64,000 nucleotides of DNA from Setomelanomma holmii (Eukaryota; Ascomycota; Dothideomycetes; Pleosporales; Phaeosphaeriaceae), in contig ML978231.1 in assembly GCA_010015745.1 (NCBI GenBank), positions 102,503 through 166,502 of the forward strand, read 5' to 3'. The notes beneath the pieces are model-generated. The model saw nothing but the letters and a program-made list of their open reading frames with translations. It ran no database searches and was not told where the DNA came from. Positions within the stretch are counted from its first letter, which is position 1. Every line of letters begins with the position of its first letter. Position numbers and translations under genes: made by a program. This document shows positions 32,221 through 42,630 of the stretch, piece after piece.

Positions 32221-34156
32221 CTATTGATCCCACCACCCTCCTCTCTCGCCTCTGATGGCTTGTCTATTGCCACCTTGTCCGACCTCCCTTATTCCTACTG
32301 CTGAATTCTGCCTACCTATGCTACTTCTTCTATTCTCCGCAGACTTTCGATCATCAACTCTAGGAGGTACGATAACGTCCATGTCCCAGCTCATACGCTC
32401 ATCCACGCGGCTCCAACGTCGCTGCTCAGACCACTCCATCTGCTTTTCGACCTGTTGTGTAGCTTCCTCTGCGAGCGCGCGGTCTTCGAACAGGAAGGCG
32501 AGTTCTTCGAGGGTGCGGCCGTAGGTCTCGGGGAACATGAAGTACTTTGGCAATGTTAGCGAGTCAGATGGCGGACAGGCAGGGCAGTGGGAAAGGTACG
32601 ATGAAGGCTATTTCAACTGCAAGCCATGCGCAATATGTGATCATCCATCTCCATGCAATGCTGTGCAGGCCAATAGGATTCACAAATGTCGTGAAGAAGC
32701 CAGCGGAGCGGCCGCAAAGCTGAAACATGGTAATGCCTTTTGCGCGTTGTGCAAACGGGAAGAGCTCGACCAAGAAAGCTGCACCTAAGTCAGTCGCTGA
32801 ATCACGGGAGGTTTTTGATAGCGCAACTTACTGTATGTCAAGGCATTATACCCAATGTTATAGCACGCCTGATATATAAAGATAATTGCGATCGTCAACC
32901 GTGCCGGTTCCTGTTGCTTCGTCTTCGTATACTGCTGCACACTAATTGTCCATGCAATGTAACAACACAATAGGCTTGTTGCGCAAGTGAGGTACATCTT
33001 CCTCCGCGGAAACCGTCGTACTAGTAGTGAGATGATCACGGCGTTAACCAAATTCCAGGCGTTCAGTCCAACGTTTAGCTTGCCCTTGAAGCTAGAGTCA
33101 TCGATGCCGATCAGACCCATGAGATCGTTGAGATAGTAAGATAACAGTGTGTTACCGCTCCACTGTGTGAACAGGCCCAAGAAACCACCGATGATAAGAC
33201 GCTTGCGAAGTCCCGGAACAACAAAGAGTTCGCGCCATGAGCGCTTACTGTTCTCCAATTCGAGACGAATGGTGTGCTCAATCTGCGCCATTTCAGCAGC
33301 GGCGAAGGCGGAGTGTGGGTCGTTTTCGGCGTGGTAGTATACGAGGGTGCGGTATGCTTCCTCGCGGCGATCTTTCGAAATGAGGTAGCGAGGAGACTCG
33401 GGAATCATGAAGATGAAAATGATCTGAATGAGCGAAGGGCCGGCTTGGAGGATAGAAGGTATTCTCCATGCCCAGTCGTCGTTGAGAGACTGGGTACCGA
33501 ATGAAACTCCCGCCGCGATCAGCGAGCCGCAGAACCAGAGAGCGTTGAAAAGAGAGGTCATGATAGGTCGTTCCTTTGGATACGCGAGTTCGCCCATCAG
33601 CGAAGAACCAGCAATGATGCAGAACGGGATACCAAATCCCAGTATTAGTCGAGCAACAACGTACATTCCGGCTGCCAATAATTAGCGTAGTCACTTTGTT
33701 CTCCACACTTTGACGAACCATTGATCGAAAGCGCCTGCACTAACGATCCGACGACCATTATCCAGGAACCAATAAAGATAGACCATCGTCGTCCAAAAGT
33801 GTCGTTGACATACGGTACTAAAGGTAGAGCGCATATAGCTCCAAGGTTGTATGCTGCAGAGATGATACCGAGAAGTGCCCCTTTAGGATGGTTGAAATCT
33901 ACATAGATCAGTAGAGTACGAAGTGTATCTCGCTGCAATCCTTACAAGTCTGCCATGTCGGTGCTATTTGCACGGAGTTGATCATCTGCGAGTCGAAGCC
34001 AGATGTCATCTCGATGCCGATGCATGTCGGCAACAACAATGCATACAGTCTTCTAAGGTTCCGTTTGCGATACCATGGTATCTGATCTCGTTCAACAATG
34101 CGCGTTAGCACGGGGTCGGCCTGTCTTGCAGCGGCAGCAGCGCCAACGGGAGCCAT
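32221..34156 (-). CDS. MFS sugar transporter, lactose-permease-like (579 aa)
   Basis: Five exons: 34156-33946, 33898-33719, 33671-32832, 32784-32600 and 32544-32221, with introns of 47-55 nt that all keep phase. Sugar-porter signatures are present: GRRWSIFIGS after helix 2, RLILGFGIPF, PESPRYLISKDRREEAYRTL in the central loop, and PETYGRTLEELAFLFED at the end of helix 12. About 12 membrane helices can be traced. The long cytosolic C-terminus is charged. The family includes fungal lactose, cellobiose and other disaccharide or hexose H+ symporters; the substrate is not predictable. It lies 4 kb from the aldolase cluster, across a transposon, so a link is uncertain. Confidence 0.9.
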
Positions 34157-35161
34157 AACATTGCTTCGTGGATATGTGTGAAGTGATCAGCGTCGCGATG
34201 GGCCGTAGAGACTCTGGGAAAGATCCCTAGCGAGTCAGGGTTAAGGTCAGTAAGCAGATGACCGTCCGCACCCGCGAGCGAGGGTAGTGCCCGCATACAT
34301 ATGTCCAGACAATTGGGGCGCGGTTACGGCTGGGGCGAACAGTCTATCTGCCTGTCAGACGGTGAAAATATGAGTGCGAGTGCGTAAGGAGGCTGGCTTT
34401 GGTACTCGTAAAGCATAGGCATCGCCCTGCATGTTGGTGGTAATCAACGCATGTCAACCCGTGACGAATCCGGCCGTGGCCCGTGCTCACCATGTATCCG
34501 TGCAATAAAATGCTGCCTTTGGTTCCGAGCCAGCTTCAGTGAACAGAGTTCACAACACGAGGCTGCTGGTCTCGGGAAGCGAGCGCGATTTCGAACATCG
34601 ACGATGAAGCGAAGATCTTCACACTAAGCCTTTGAATTTTCCTGCGGAATGTTCAACCGCCTCACCGTGAGGTTTCGCGTCAAGCCTCATTAACACAGAA
34701 GTGCGCCAAGAAGGATAAAGTGATGTCAGCGGCTATGCCCCAATTGGCGTCGCCGTAAGAGGACCCCAGAACGCCACATCCGCCCGAGTCAGAATCGGTA
34801 CCGAGCCTGTGGTACAGGGCGTAGTCCGACTCCGCAGAATCCTTCGGGCATCCTTCGCAGGGTCCAGAACGTGTGATAAGGCGAGCTGAAACCAGTCTGT
34901 AGGGAAGCAGCGAGGAAGCAGCTGTTGGGCGCGTACGCTGAGGGTCTTTTCCATCTTGCACGGACCGAACATTGCTTACATTTCACTCCCACTTCGGGCC
35001 GAGGATGATATGACATCTATCGAAGCATGATATGGAATCGGGGTATCATTGTTGTACCACGCGAATGTGTCAGCCATAAGATAACGCAACGTGATTCGAT
35101 CAAGGAGACAAGACAGAAATGTGCAGGCGATGGACTTGCATGCTGCATGCTGCAATCGATT
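34157..35161. promoter_or_regulatory. 1 kb upstream of the sugar transporter
   Basis: Holds the transporter promoter and the 3' flank of the carboxyltransferase gene. Overlapping minus-strand frames at 34680-35016 have no domain. No element is named with confidence. Confidence 0.35.
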
Positions 35162-37069
35162 TTAAGCGAACATCGGCTGTAGCTTCCCAGCGACCCTCTC
35201 CAGGACTCTCTGCGGTAGTAAGCTCTCGTACATGTGGCTTACCCACTCACAGCATACTCGTCGTGTATACACTGGATCGATGATCTCCTCAATGCCGAAA
35301 TGGTTTGCGGTTCGGACTGGGTTCATCAACCTCTTGTACTCGTTCTCAAGCTCTGCATATCTTTCATCTCGCTTTGCTTTGCCCTCTTTCCGCTCAATCT
35401 CTTTGAGCTCGAAGGAGTGTCCGACTTCGATTCCTCCTTCGAGTGGGAGTGAACCCCACAAGCCAGACGGCCAGGCAACTCGCATTCGCGGGTCTCTGCA
35501 ATCAAGCATGATTCCGCCAGCCACACCGTACACGCGGCGAACGATGACGCTGAAGATAGGCATTGTGGTGCTGTAATATGTTGCGGCAAGGGTAACGCCA
35601 TGTCGCATAGTGGCGGTACGCTCGGCTACAGTTCCAATCGCATAACCAGGTACATCGACGAACTGCACGAGGGGTATATTAAACACATCCAGGAACTTGA
35701 GCATGCGCGTAATCTTCTGCGATCCGAGTGCGTCTAGAGCACCGGCATTGACTTCGCAATTGAGCGAGACAATACCGAAAGGCTTACCACCGAATCTTGC
35801 TAGGCCAACAATAGCAGTTGTGCCCCATAACGAACCAATTTCGAAGAACGACCCTTGGTCAACAACCTCAGAGATAATTGCGCGAGGGTTGTACATACGG
35901 TTCTTGGCGCGCGGTATGATCGATCTCAGGTTCTCTGAAACGCGGTTTACTGGATCGGACGACTCAACTGTTGGTGGCAACTTTGTGCCACAGTCTGGGA
36001 GATAGCTCAAGACGGTGCGCATCTGCTCAAAGCAGCCCGCTTCATCTGGTGCAAGATTATCGATCGTGCCGTTTGTGCAGTGCATTGCAGGGCCACCCAG
36101 ATCTGTGAAAGAAAGACCTTCCTCAAAGGTCGCGTTCTTGACAACGCTCGGACCGGCGTTGAACAAGGATCCTATATCGGCCGCCATCACTGAAAAGTGA
36201 CATGCGACGACCCGTGCTGCACCAAGCCCGATTGCTGGACCAACGACGGCTCCAAGATTGGGAATACCCATGTTCAGCTGCTGGACAACTTGTGTGAACG
36301 ACGGTAGTGGAGGAACGTAGGAGTAACCACTAGTGCGAATAGTCGTCACCGAACCGCCTCCTGATGAGCCATCTACTAGCTTTACGATCGGTAATTTCAG
36401 CGCAATAGCAAGCTTCTCCATGTATATCTAGGATCAGGTCAGCTTTTGGGCGACTCAACGACAAGGATTTGTACGTACGGTTTTGTCCATCAACGCCCCG
36501 TCAGCGTGACCAGCACGAATGGAAAAGTCGTCAGCCGTAAAGACGATTTTGCGGCCTCTCAAACGCCCGAATCCTACTATACATCAGCGTTGTTCCTCAG
36601 TACAGTCAGTTCTACGTACCCTGGACATTATTTGACGGGACATATTCCTCAGGCTCTTCTCTGACTGGTCCTACTTGTTTCCATTTTACTGTACCGCTGA
36701 CACTTCCGACTTCATGAAAGCTGCCAGGATCCAGTAGTTGCTCCACCCTTTCGCGTACCCACAGCTTTCCAGCTTGCCTCTGGCGCACATATCTGACGGG
36801 TGACATTAGTGAAGTATAGGTAGGTAAATCTCGTGCTTGTATGCTTACCCTCTGTTCCTGGTGTCAGGGGTAGCAGCGATCTTTTGAAGTGACGCGATTT
36901 GTCCCAGTATATCTGAGTAGTCTGCGGGCAGCTCTGAGTCTCCTCCTCTTCGCCGTCGTCGCTTGGGCGTGTTTGGTGCGATGTGATCGGTCACCTGCGC
37001 GAGACGGTCTTTCGCGCTTGCCGATGACGTCGACGCGTCTTTCGGGCGATTATCCTTGTCGCCAACCAT
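35162..37069 (-). CDS. Biotin-dependent acyl-CoA carboxylase beta subunit (carboxyltransferase, 585 aa)
   Basis: Exons are 37069-36849, 36792-36620, 36576-36479 and 36427-35162; intron 2 is only 43 nt. Splicing joins the canonical N-terminal half GFGRLRGRKIVFTADDFSIRAGHADGAL...MDKT to IYMEKLAIALKLPIVKLVDGSSGGGSV. Both crotonase-fold halves are present: AVVGPAIGLGAARVVA in the first, and GSQKITRMLKFLDVFNIPLVQFVDVPGYAIGT in the second. It transfers CO2 from carboxybiotin to an acyl-CoA. The GAYVPAMSDE-type signature of methylcrotonyl-CoA carboxylase is absent and its place reads SFTQVVQQLNMGIPNL, so propionyl- or another acyl-CoA is possible. No clear mitochondrial leader is seen; the N-terminus is Lys/Arg-rich (TPKRRRRRGG). 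It is transcribed divergently from the biotin carboxylase gene. Confidence 0.87.
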
Positions 37070-37498
37070 CGCGAAAGGCAGATAGAGATTTGGGTGATTC
37101 GTGAAGCTCTCGGAACGATCAATTCCAAAGGTCTCACATCGTGATCATACGAGCGTGTGTGGATGCAGACGGGAATGCTGGGGTGGCAGTTCAGGTACAG
37201 CCGAGGCACTTCGCGCTTTCCCCGCCTAACCTTGTTCATCCCATACCACCTATGGCCGAGCTCGGCATCACCACTATGGAGTTCGATACAATCGTCGCGA
37301 GATCTGAACGGTATACGTGCCGGACTCATCGTAGCTACGACGCATCTGCGTTCTTCTTAAGGCTATCTTAGCCTTCTTCGAGTCCTTGAAACCCAACCGC
37401 CAAATAAGAGCGACTCTTGTTTTCGAGTCATCTGTAGGAAAGTCTCCATCTGAAGTCGAAAACCCCTACCTCTATTATTGAAAAGAAGTGAATCAAGG
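37070..37498. promoter_or_regulatory. Divergent promoter of carboxylase subunits
   Basis: These 429 bases separate the starts of the beta and alpha subunit genes, as expected for two chains of one complex made together. No binding site is named. Confidence 0.5.
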
Positions 37499-39567
37499 AT
37501 GGAGCGGCCTACTCCAAGGACAATCAAGCGACTGTTGATTGCCAATCGGTGAATATGCACTCCTTGTCTTCTACATGAACGGGCTAAATCTTGGTAGAGG
37601 CGAGATAGCGTCCAGAATCATCTCATCAGCCCGGGAATTAGACATAGAAACATACGGCATTTATGTTTCGGGTGATGCATCGCATGCAGCAAAAGCTGCT
37701 CATGCCATCGAACTAACTTTAGCATCAGTATTCATGAGCATTGATGCACTGGTTGAGATTGTCAAGAAGCACGAAATTGATGCTGTTCACCCAGGATATG
37801 GCTTCCTATCTGAATCTGAAGCGTTTGCAAAGAGGATGTGGGATGAGGCCGGAACGATGGTCGTTGGTCCTGGTTGGGGCATCTTGGATCACACCGGCGA
37901 CAAGTTGAAGGCTAGACAGCTGGCCCAAAGATGTATGTCTACCGTTTGAACACTACAGGTGATTGTGACTAATACTGCTCATAGGCAATGTTCCAGTGTC
38001 ACCAGCGCTAGGTACGCCGACTAACAGTGTTGACGATGTTCGCAAGTTCGCGTCGCAAGTCGGCTATCCCATCATGGTCAAAGCCGTTGACGGCGGTGGA
38101 GGTCGCGGCATTCGTCTTGTTCGAAATGAAGAGCAACTTGCGTCATCTGTCAAGCGAGCCGTTGAAGAGAGCCCATCGAAACAACTTTTCGCCGAAAAGG
38201 CAGCTATTGATGGCTTCCGACATATCGAAGTCCAGATCATCGGCGATGGCACCGGAAAGGTGACACATTTGTGGGAGCGCGAATGCAGTATCCAACGACG
38301 CTATCAAAAAGTCGTTGAGTTGGCACCGAGTGTTGTACCAAATCGCAAACTTGTTGCGAAAGTCATTGAAGGTGCGCTGAGCATAGCCAGACATGCTGGT
38401 TACTTCTCCTTGGGTACATTTGAGTTTCTGGTCAACCCAACAACGGAAGAGTACTATTTCTTGGAGGTCAATCCTCGCCTCCAAGTCGAGCATACAATCA
38501 CCGAATCGATTTCAATGACGGATATCGTCAAAGCCCAGCTACTGCTCGCACAAGGAGCGAGCCTCAATGATTGTGGCCTGCCCAGAACAAAGCGAGATCC
38601 TGAGGTACCGCCCCCAGCGCACTCGATACAGCTCCGAATTACAGCAGAAAGTGTACAAATTGACTGGTCTCTGTCCATCGGAAGGATCACTTCGTTTCAA
38701 TTTCCTACCGGCAACGGCATACGCATCGACACCCATCTGATTAGCGGTCACCCCGCTATCGTATCCGCAGATTTCGACAGCCTAATTGCAAAACTCATCA
38801 TCACGGCTTCTTCCTGGTCAGACTGCGTTCGCAAAGCACAACGCGCCCTCGCCGACACTTCCATCAGCGGCGTGAAGACCAACATCGACATACTACGCGG
38901 CATCGTCGCGCATCCAGATTTCCTTGCCGGACAGTGCGACACCCAATGGTTAGAACGCAACCAGACTGAACTCCTACAAGCCGGGCTCAAAATCTCCACG
39001 TCAGTCAAAAATACCTTGGGTATTGAGACTGGTGGGTCTTCATCAATCCCATCATTGTCAGCAGCGAACACACTCTTCCGCAAAGGCGACGCATGGTCTG
39101 TTTCGCTTTCTTCACCGACCTCGCAGGCGCTAGCACCGCACCACCTCGAACTCACGCGCATCTTGCGAAATAACTTTCCTTCTAGCCTAAGTGCCGAACT
39201 CGTATTCACACAACCCCCATCATCTGCTTCAGGGAAACCCACAACAACGCCATACACACTAACACTAACATCGACATCCGCGTCCGCAGCAGCGTCGACA
39301 TCACATCACCGCCGCGCTAATCCGAGCGATACTGGTCACGTTGCAATTCCGTTTCCTGGGAAATTGGTGGAGGTGCTGGTTGACGAGGGCGATGTGGTCA
39401 AGGAGGGTGATGTGGTGTGCGTGGTGCAGCAAATGAAGATGGAACTGGAAGTGCGGACTCCGAGAAGTGGAAGGGTGAGTTGGGTAATGGAGGTTGAGGA
39501 TGGGGAGGATGTTGGTGAGGGGATACTTGCTGCTATTGTGTCGACCGAATCGTCAGCTAGACTGTGA
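37499..39567 (+). CDS. Biotin carboxylase / biotin carrier alpha subunit of acyl-CoA carboxylase (655 aa)
   Basis: Exons are 37499-37548, 37598-37932 and 37985-39567. The first exon encodes MERPTPRTIKRLLIAN and is needed to complete the invariant LIANRGEIASRI. Visible features: HPGYGFLSE, ATP-grasp loop KAVDGGGGRGIR, EVQIIGDGTG, ERECSIQRRYQKVVE and EVNPRLQVEHT, then a short Ser/Thr-rich linker and a biotinyl domain with VQQMKMELEV, where Lys613 would carry biotin. The C-terminal half is shorter than in MCC-alpha (about 700 aa), with a reduced BT domain. It partners the divergent beta subunit to carboxylate an acyl-CoA. There is no obvious mitochondrial leader, unlike MCC, so the compartment is open. 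Confidence 0.9.
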
Positions 39568-39669
39568 CTTCTCCGTCCCTGATCAGTCCATCTAGCGCAG
39601 AAGTCGGCGCAATATGATCTTTTCGCATTGATCTATTCTTTATTTCTCCTTTCTCCAGCTATTCAGTGC

Positions 39670-40262
39670 CTACATCGTCTCACACGTAACCGTCGTATAA
39701 ACGTTATCCTTCGTCGCCCGACTGTACGGACAAACCTGTCGAGCCTTGTACACCACCTCCTCTAACTTCTCCTTCTCCAACCCCTTCACCTTGACCAACA
39801 ACTCGACTCTCAACCCCATGTCCAGGTCCTTCATACTCCCAACCAAATACACCGTCGCCTCAACAACGCTGTCTTCCGTCTTACTTGGCATCTTCACGCC
39901 CAATGTGGGCGCAACGGCATTCATAGCAGACTGGAAGCAAGCGCCATATCCAGCAGCGAAGAGTTCTTCGGGATTGGTTTTGCCCTGATCACCCGGACCT
40001 CCTAGGGCTTTGGCCATTGTCAGGTCGACTTTGAGGTTTTCGCCATCGACGTGGCTGTTGTAATGGTCAGTTTGGCGCGCTTGCGAAGTGAATGTATTGG
40101 AGAATGGAAATACCCTGTTCGTGCACCGACGACATGTGCGCGTGCAGCGTAGAGACTCGGTGCGGTTTCGGTATTGAGGAAACGGCGAGAGGCGGCTTGC
40201 AGTGGTCGTGAAGTCGTGCGCAGCGACTGGCGAAATAAGGGCGCGAATGTGCGCGAGGCCAT
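39670..40262 (-). CDS. Ohr/OsmC-family organic hydroperoxide reductase, mitochondrial leader (177 aa)
   Basis: Exons are 40262-40114 and 40054-39670 (59-nt intron). I start at the Met at 40262 (MASRTFAPLFRQSLR), which gives an Arg/Ser-rich amphipathic leader of about 30 residues; the frame extends 39 codons further up. The OsmC/Ohr fold is evident: GGPGDQGKTNPEELFAAGYGACF with Cys89, and RQVCPYSRAT with Cys158, the two redox cysteines of Ohr that reduce organic peroxides. In fungi these proteins protect mitochondria from lipid peroxides. It is convergent with the biotin carboxylase gene. Confidence 0.88.
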
Positions 40263-40719
40263 TGTGGATGAAATGTGTAAGATTGGTCTGAGGTTGTTCG
40301 AGTCAATGCTTTGAGGTAGCAATGGGACTACTTGAGGATAGTGTGGTCGAAGAATTGTATGCAGAGATAAAACACTCATTCACGACAAAGTGCTAGCACA
40401 GTATATTCATCATCGGATGTGACGGAGTCAATGACGTTTGCAAGGGAGATCGGGTGGAGCGCGCATAGTCTAGCGTCAGGTACCGGATCGCGCTCCGAGA
40501 TCGTATCTCGAGGGCCTAGCGCACACGGTCTGGGGAAGCACGCCGCGACCAACCGTCGGTCTCTGAATCACCACAAAGAAAATGAAAGAGGCCAAGACAT
40601 TCACATTTCATGTCCTCCACCTGAGCATGACGATGTTTGCTCAAACATGAGGAAGATAGATGAATCGAAATTTGGCAACGTGGCGTCCATTTCATTTGTT
40701 ACTGATTTCAACGTCGGAA

Positions 40720-42015
40720 TCAGTAGTCTATGGTTTGTTTTATTGCATCGTATACCCCTGGTGTGAATTAGTCCCGCTTTTCTTACAAGGATTCTAGTGA
40801 ACTTACTTGTAACATCTGGGATGATAAACTGCTCGAACATCAACCCCGTATGTGTCGCCCAGCCTGCAACTCGCTTCACCGGCGCCTCTAGCTTCAAGAA
40901 GGCCTTTTCTTGAATCGTTGCCGCGACCTCTGCTCCAACACCAGCATTCATCATGCTCTCGTGCACGACGATGGCTCGCCCAGTCTTCTTGACGCTGTTC
41001 AGAATCGTCTCTCTGTCCCATGGGTATATCGTCCGCAGATCAATGAGCTCAACGCTGCAGCCAAAATCCTTCTCTGCCGCCGCTATTGCCGCTGAGCATG
41101 TGTATAGTGGTGTGCCATAGGAGATGATGGTGACGTCCTTGCCAGTTTTCAGCACCTCGGCTTTGTCTAGTGGCAAATGGTATGCGTCGACTGGTACTTG
41201 CTCGACAGCTGCGCGGTATAAGATCTTGGGCTCCATGAAGATCACAGGGTCATTGCAGCGGATTGCGGAGAGGAGAAGGCCCTTTGCTTGGGTGGGAGAG
41301 CGGGGAATCACGACGCGTAGGCCGGGTGTGTGGGTGAAGAGGGCTTCCGGTGACTGTGTGTGGTATCTGCATATCTTGTTAGTCCAAGCAGGAAGTTGCG
41401 TCGTGCATCTCACAAGGCGCCATGCCCAACACTTCCCGCTGGCATGCGAATGACCAGTCCACCGCAGTTCACCCCAGTTGAACCTGACCGATATCTGTAC
41501 TTGGCGACTTCATTGTGGATCTGGTCGAATGATGGAAAGACATAATCGGCGAACTGCACCTCTGCCACTGGTCGCATGCCCTCTGCCGCCGCTCCCACCG
41601 CAAACCCTACCAGACCCTGCTCGCAGAGTGGTGTGTTGAAGACGCGCTCGGTGCCAAAATCTGCAGCCAGATTCATAGTACATCTAAACACGCCACCAAA
41701 CTGTATATCTTCCCCAAACACCAGCACTCTCTCGTCAGTCTGTAGGGCATGCCGTAATGCTTCATTCACGGCGGTGTACAGATTGATGCGCTTTGTCTGG
41801 CCATTGCGTGTTTCTGCTGGTAGCTCAGGGTTCGAGAGGGCAGATTTGGACGTGTGATTGAGGATCGGGACTGTGTCGTACTCTACAGATCCATTGAGAC
41901 GTGCACCAGGTGCTGCAGCGGAGTATTGTCGCCGTTGACAGCGTGCATGAAGCGGCACTGGTGGGCGGAGGAGGTAACGCGTCAACGCGCGGATTGTGGG
42001 TGCTTTTGAGGCCAT
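40720..42015 (-). CDS. Branched-chain 2-oxo acid dehydrogenase E1 beta subunit (399 aa)
   Basis: Exons are 42015-41414, 41366-40807 and 40757-40720; the short last exon ends RVYDAIKQTIDY. The N-terminus (MASKAPTIRALTRYLLRPPVPLHARCQRRQYS) is a mitochondrial presequence. Core motifs: NLYTAVNEALRHAL, VFGEDIQFGGVFRCT, FNTPLCEQGLVGFAVG, EVQFADYVFPSFDQI, RMPAGSVGHGALYHTQSPEAL and LIDLRTIYPWD. The FRCT and YHTQSPEA variants fit BCKDH rather than pyruvate dehydrogenase E1-beta. With E1-alpha it decarboxylates the 2-oxo acids of Leu, Ile and Val. It stands near an acyl-CoA carboxylase pair, and its promoter is shared with the CNNM-type gene. Confidence 0.9.
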
Positions 42016-42630
42016 CTATGATAATGCAGATACAAACAATCAGCCGCCAGAGAATGGAAGGAATTGCAAAAGGCTCATGTTGACGATGGCCGAGTGACAA
42101 ACTGGCAGGTGTGCAATGCGATAGCCGACGATGCGGCTAGCTGCGGGCTATGGATGTTTCCCTAGACTTTGCGTGTGGCTGTGGCTTTCATGTGGCTCAA
42201 GCCGTCTTGGCATTGCGTCTCGTTTGTCAGGGAGAGCCCTTGACGTAGGATGCTGGGGCTAGAGGCGTTCGTCGCGAGTCGCTTCGAACAGGCGGGCTAG
42301 CCAACGCTTGTCTCTGCTAACCATCGTTGGACGAAATCTATCACAACAAGCTATGCTGTTGAGACCATCATGCGATGTCAGCGACGGTGAGACTGGCTAT
42401 CGGCAGCAAGCAATTCGAAGCTGCTGTGTAAGAGTGAGCAAGCGCAATTGCCTCTGGAGCTTGCGCCTTTGCGATTGCGTTCCCGCCGCACGTGCCGACG
42501 CTAACCCAACCGTCCTTCCCGCATCATTATTTGCGCACCACAGCATCTCTGCACCTCGCCAACGGTGAATCCGACGCCCTCGACCACTGAGACATTCTTC
42601 ATCTCCCGCACTCAGGTGCCCGACTCTGCT
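42016..42630. promoter_or_regulatory. Divergent promoter of E1-beta and CNNM-type genes
   Basis: Both flanking genes start away from this 615-bp region. No other gene is visible, and no site is named. Confidence 0.45.
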
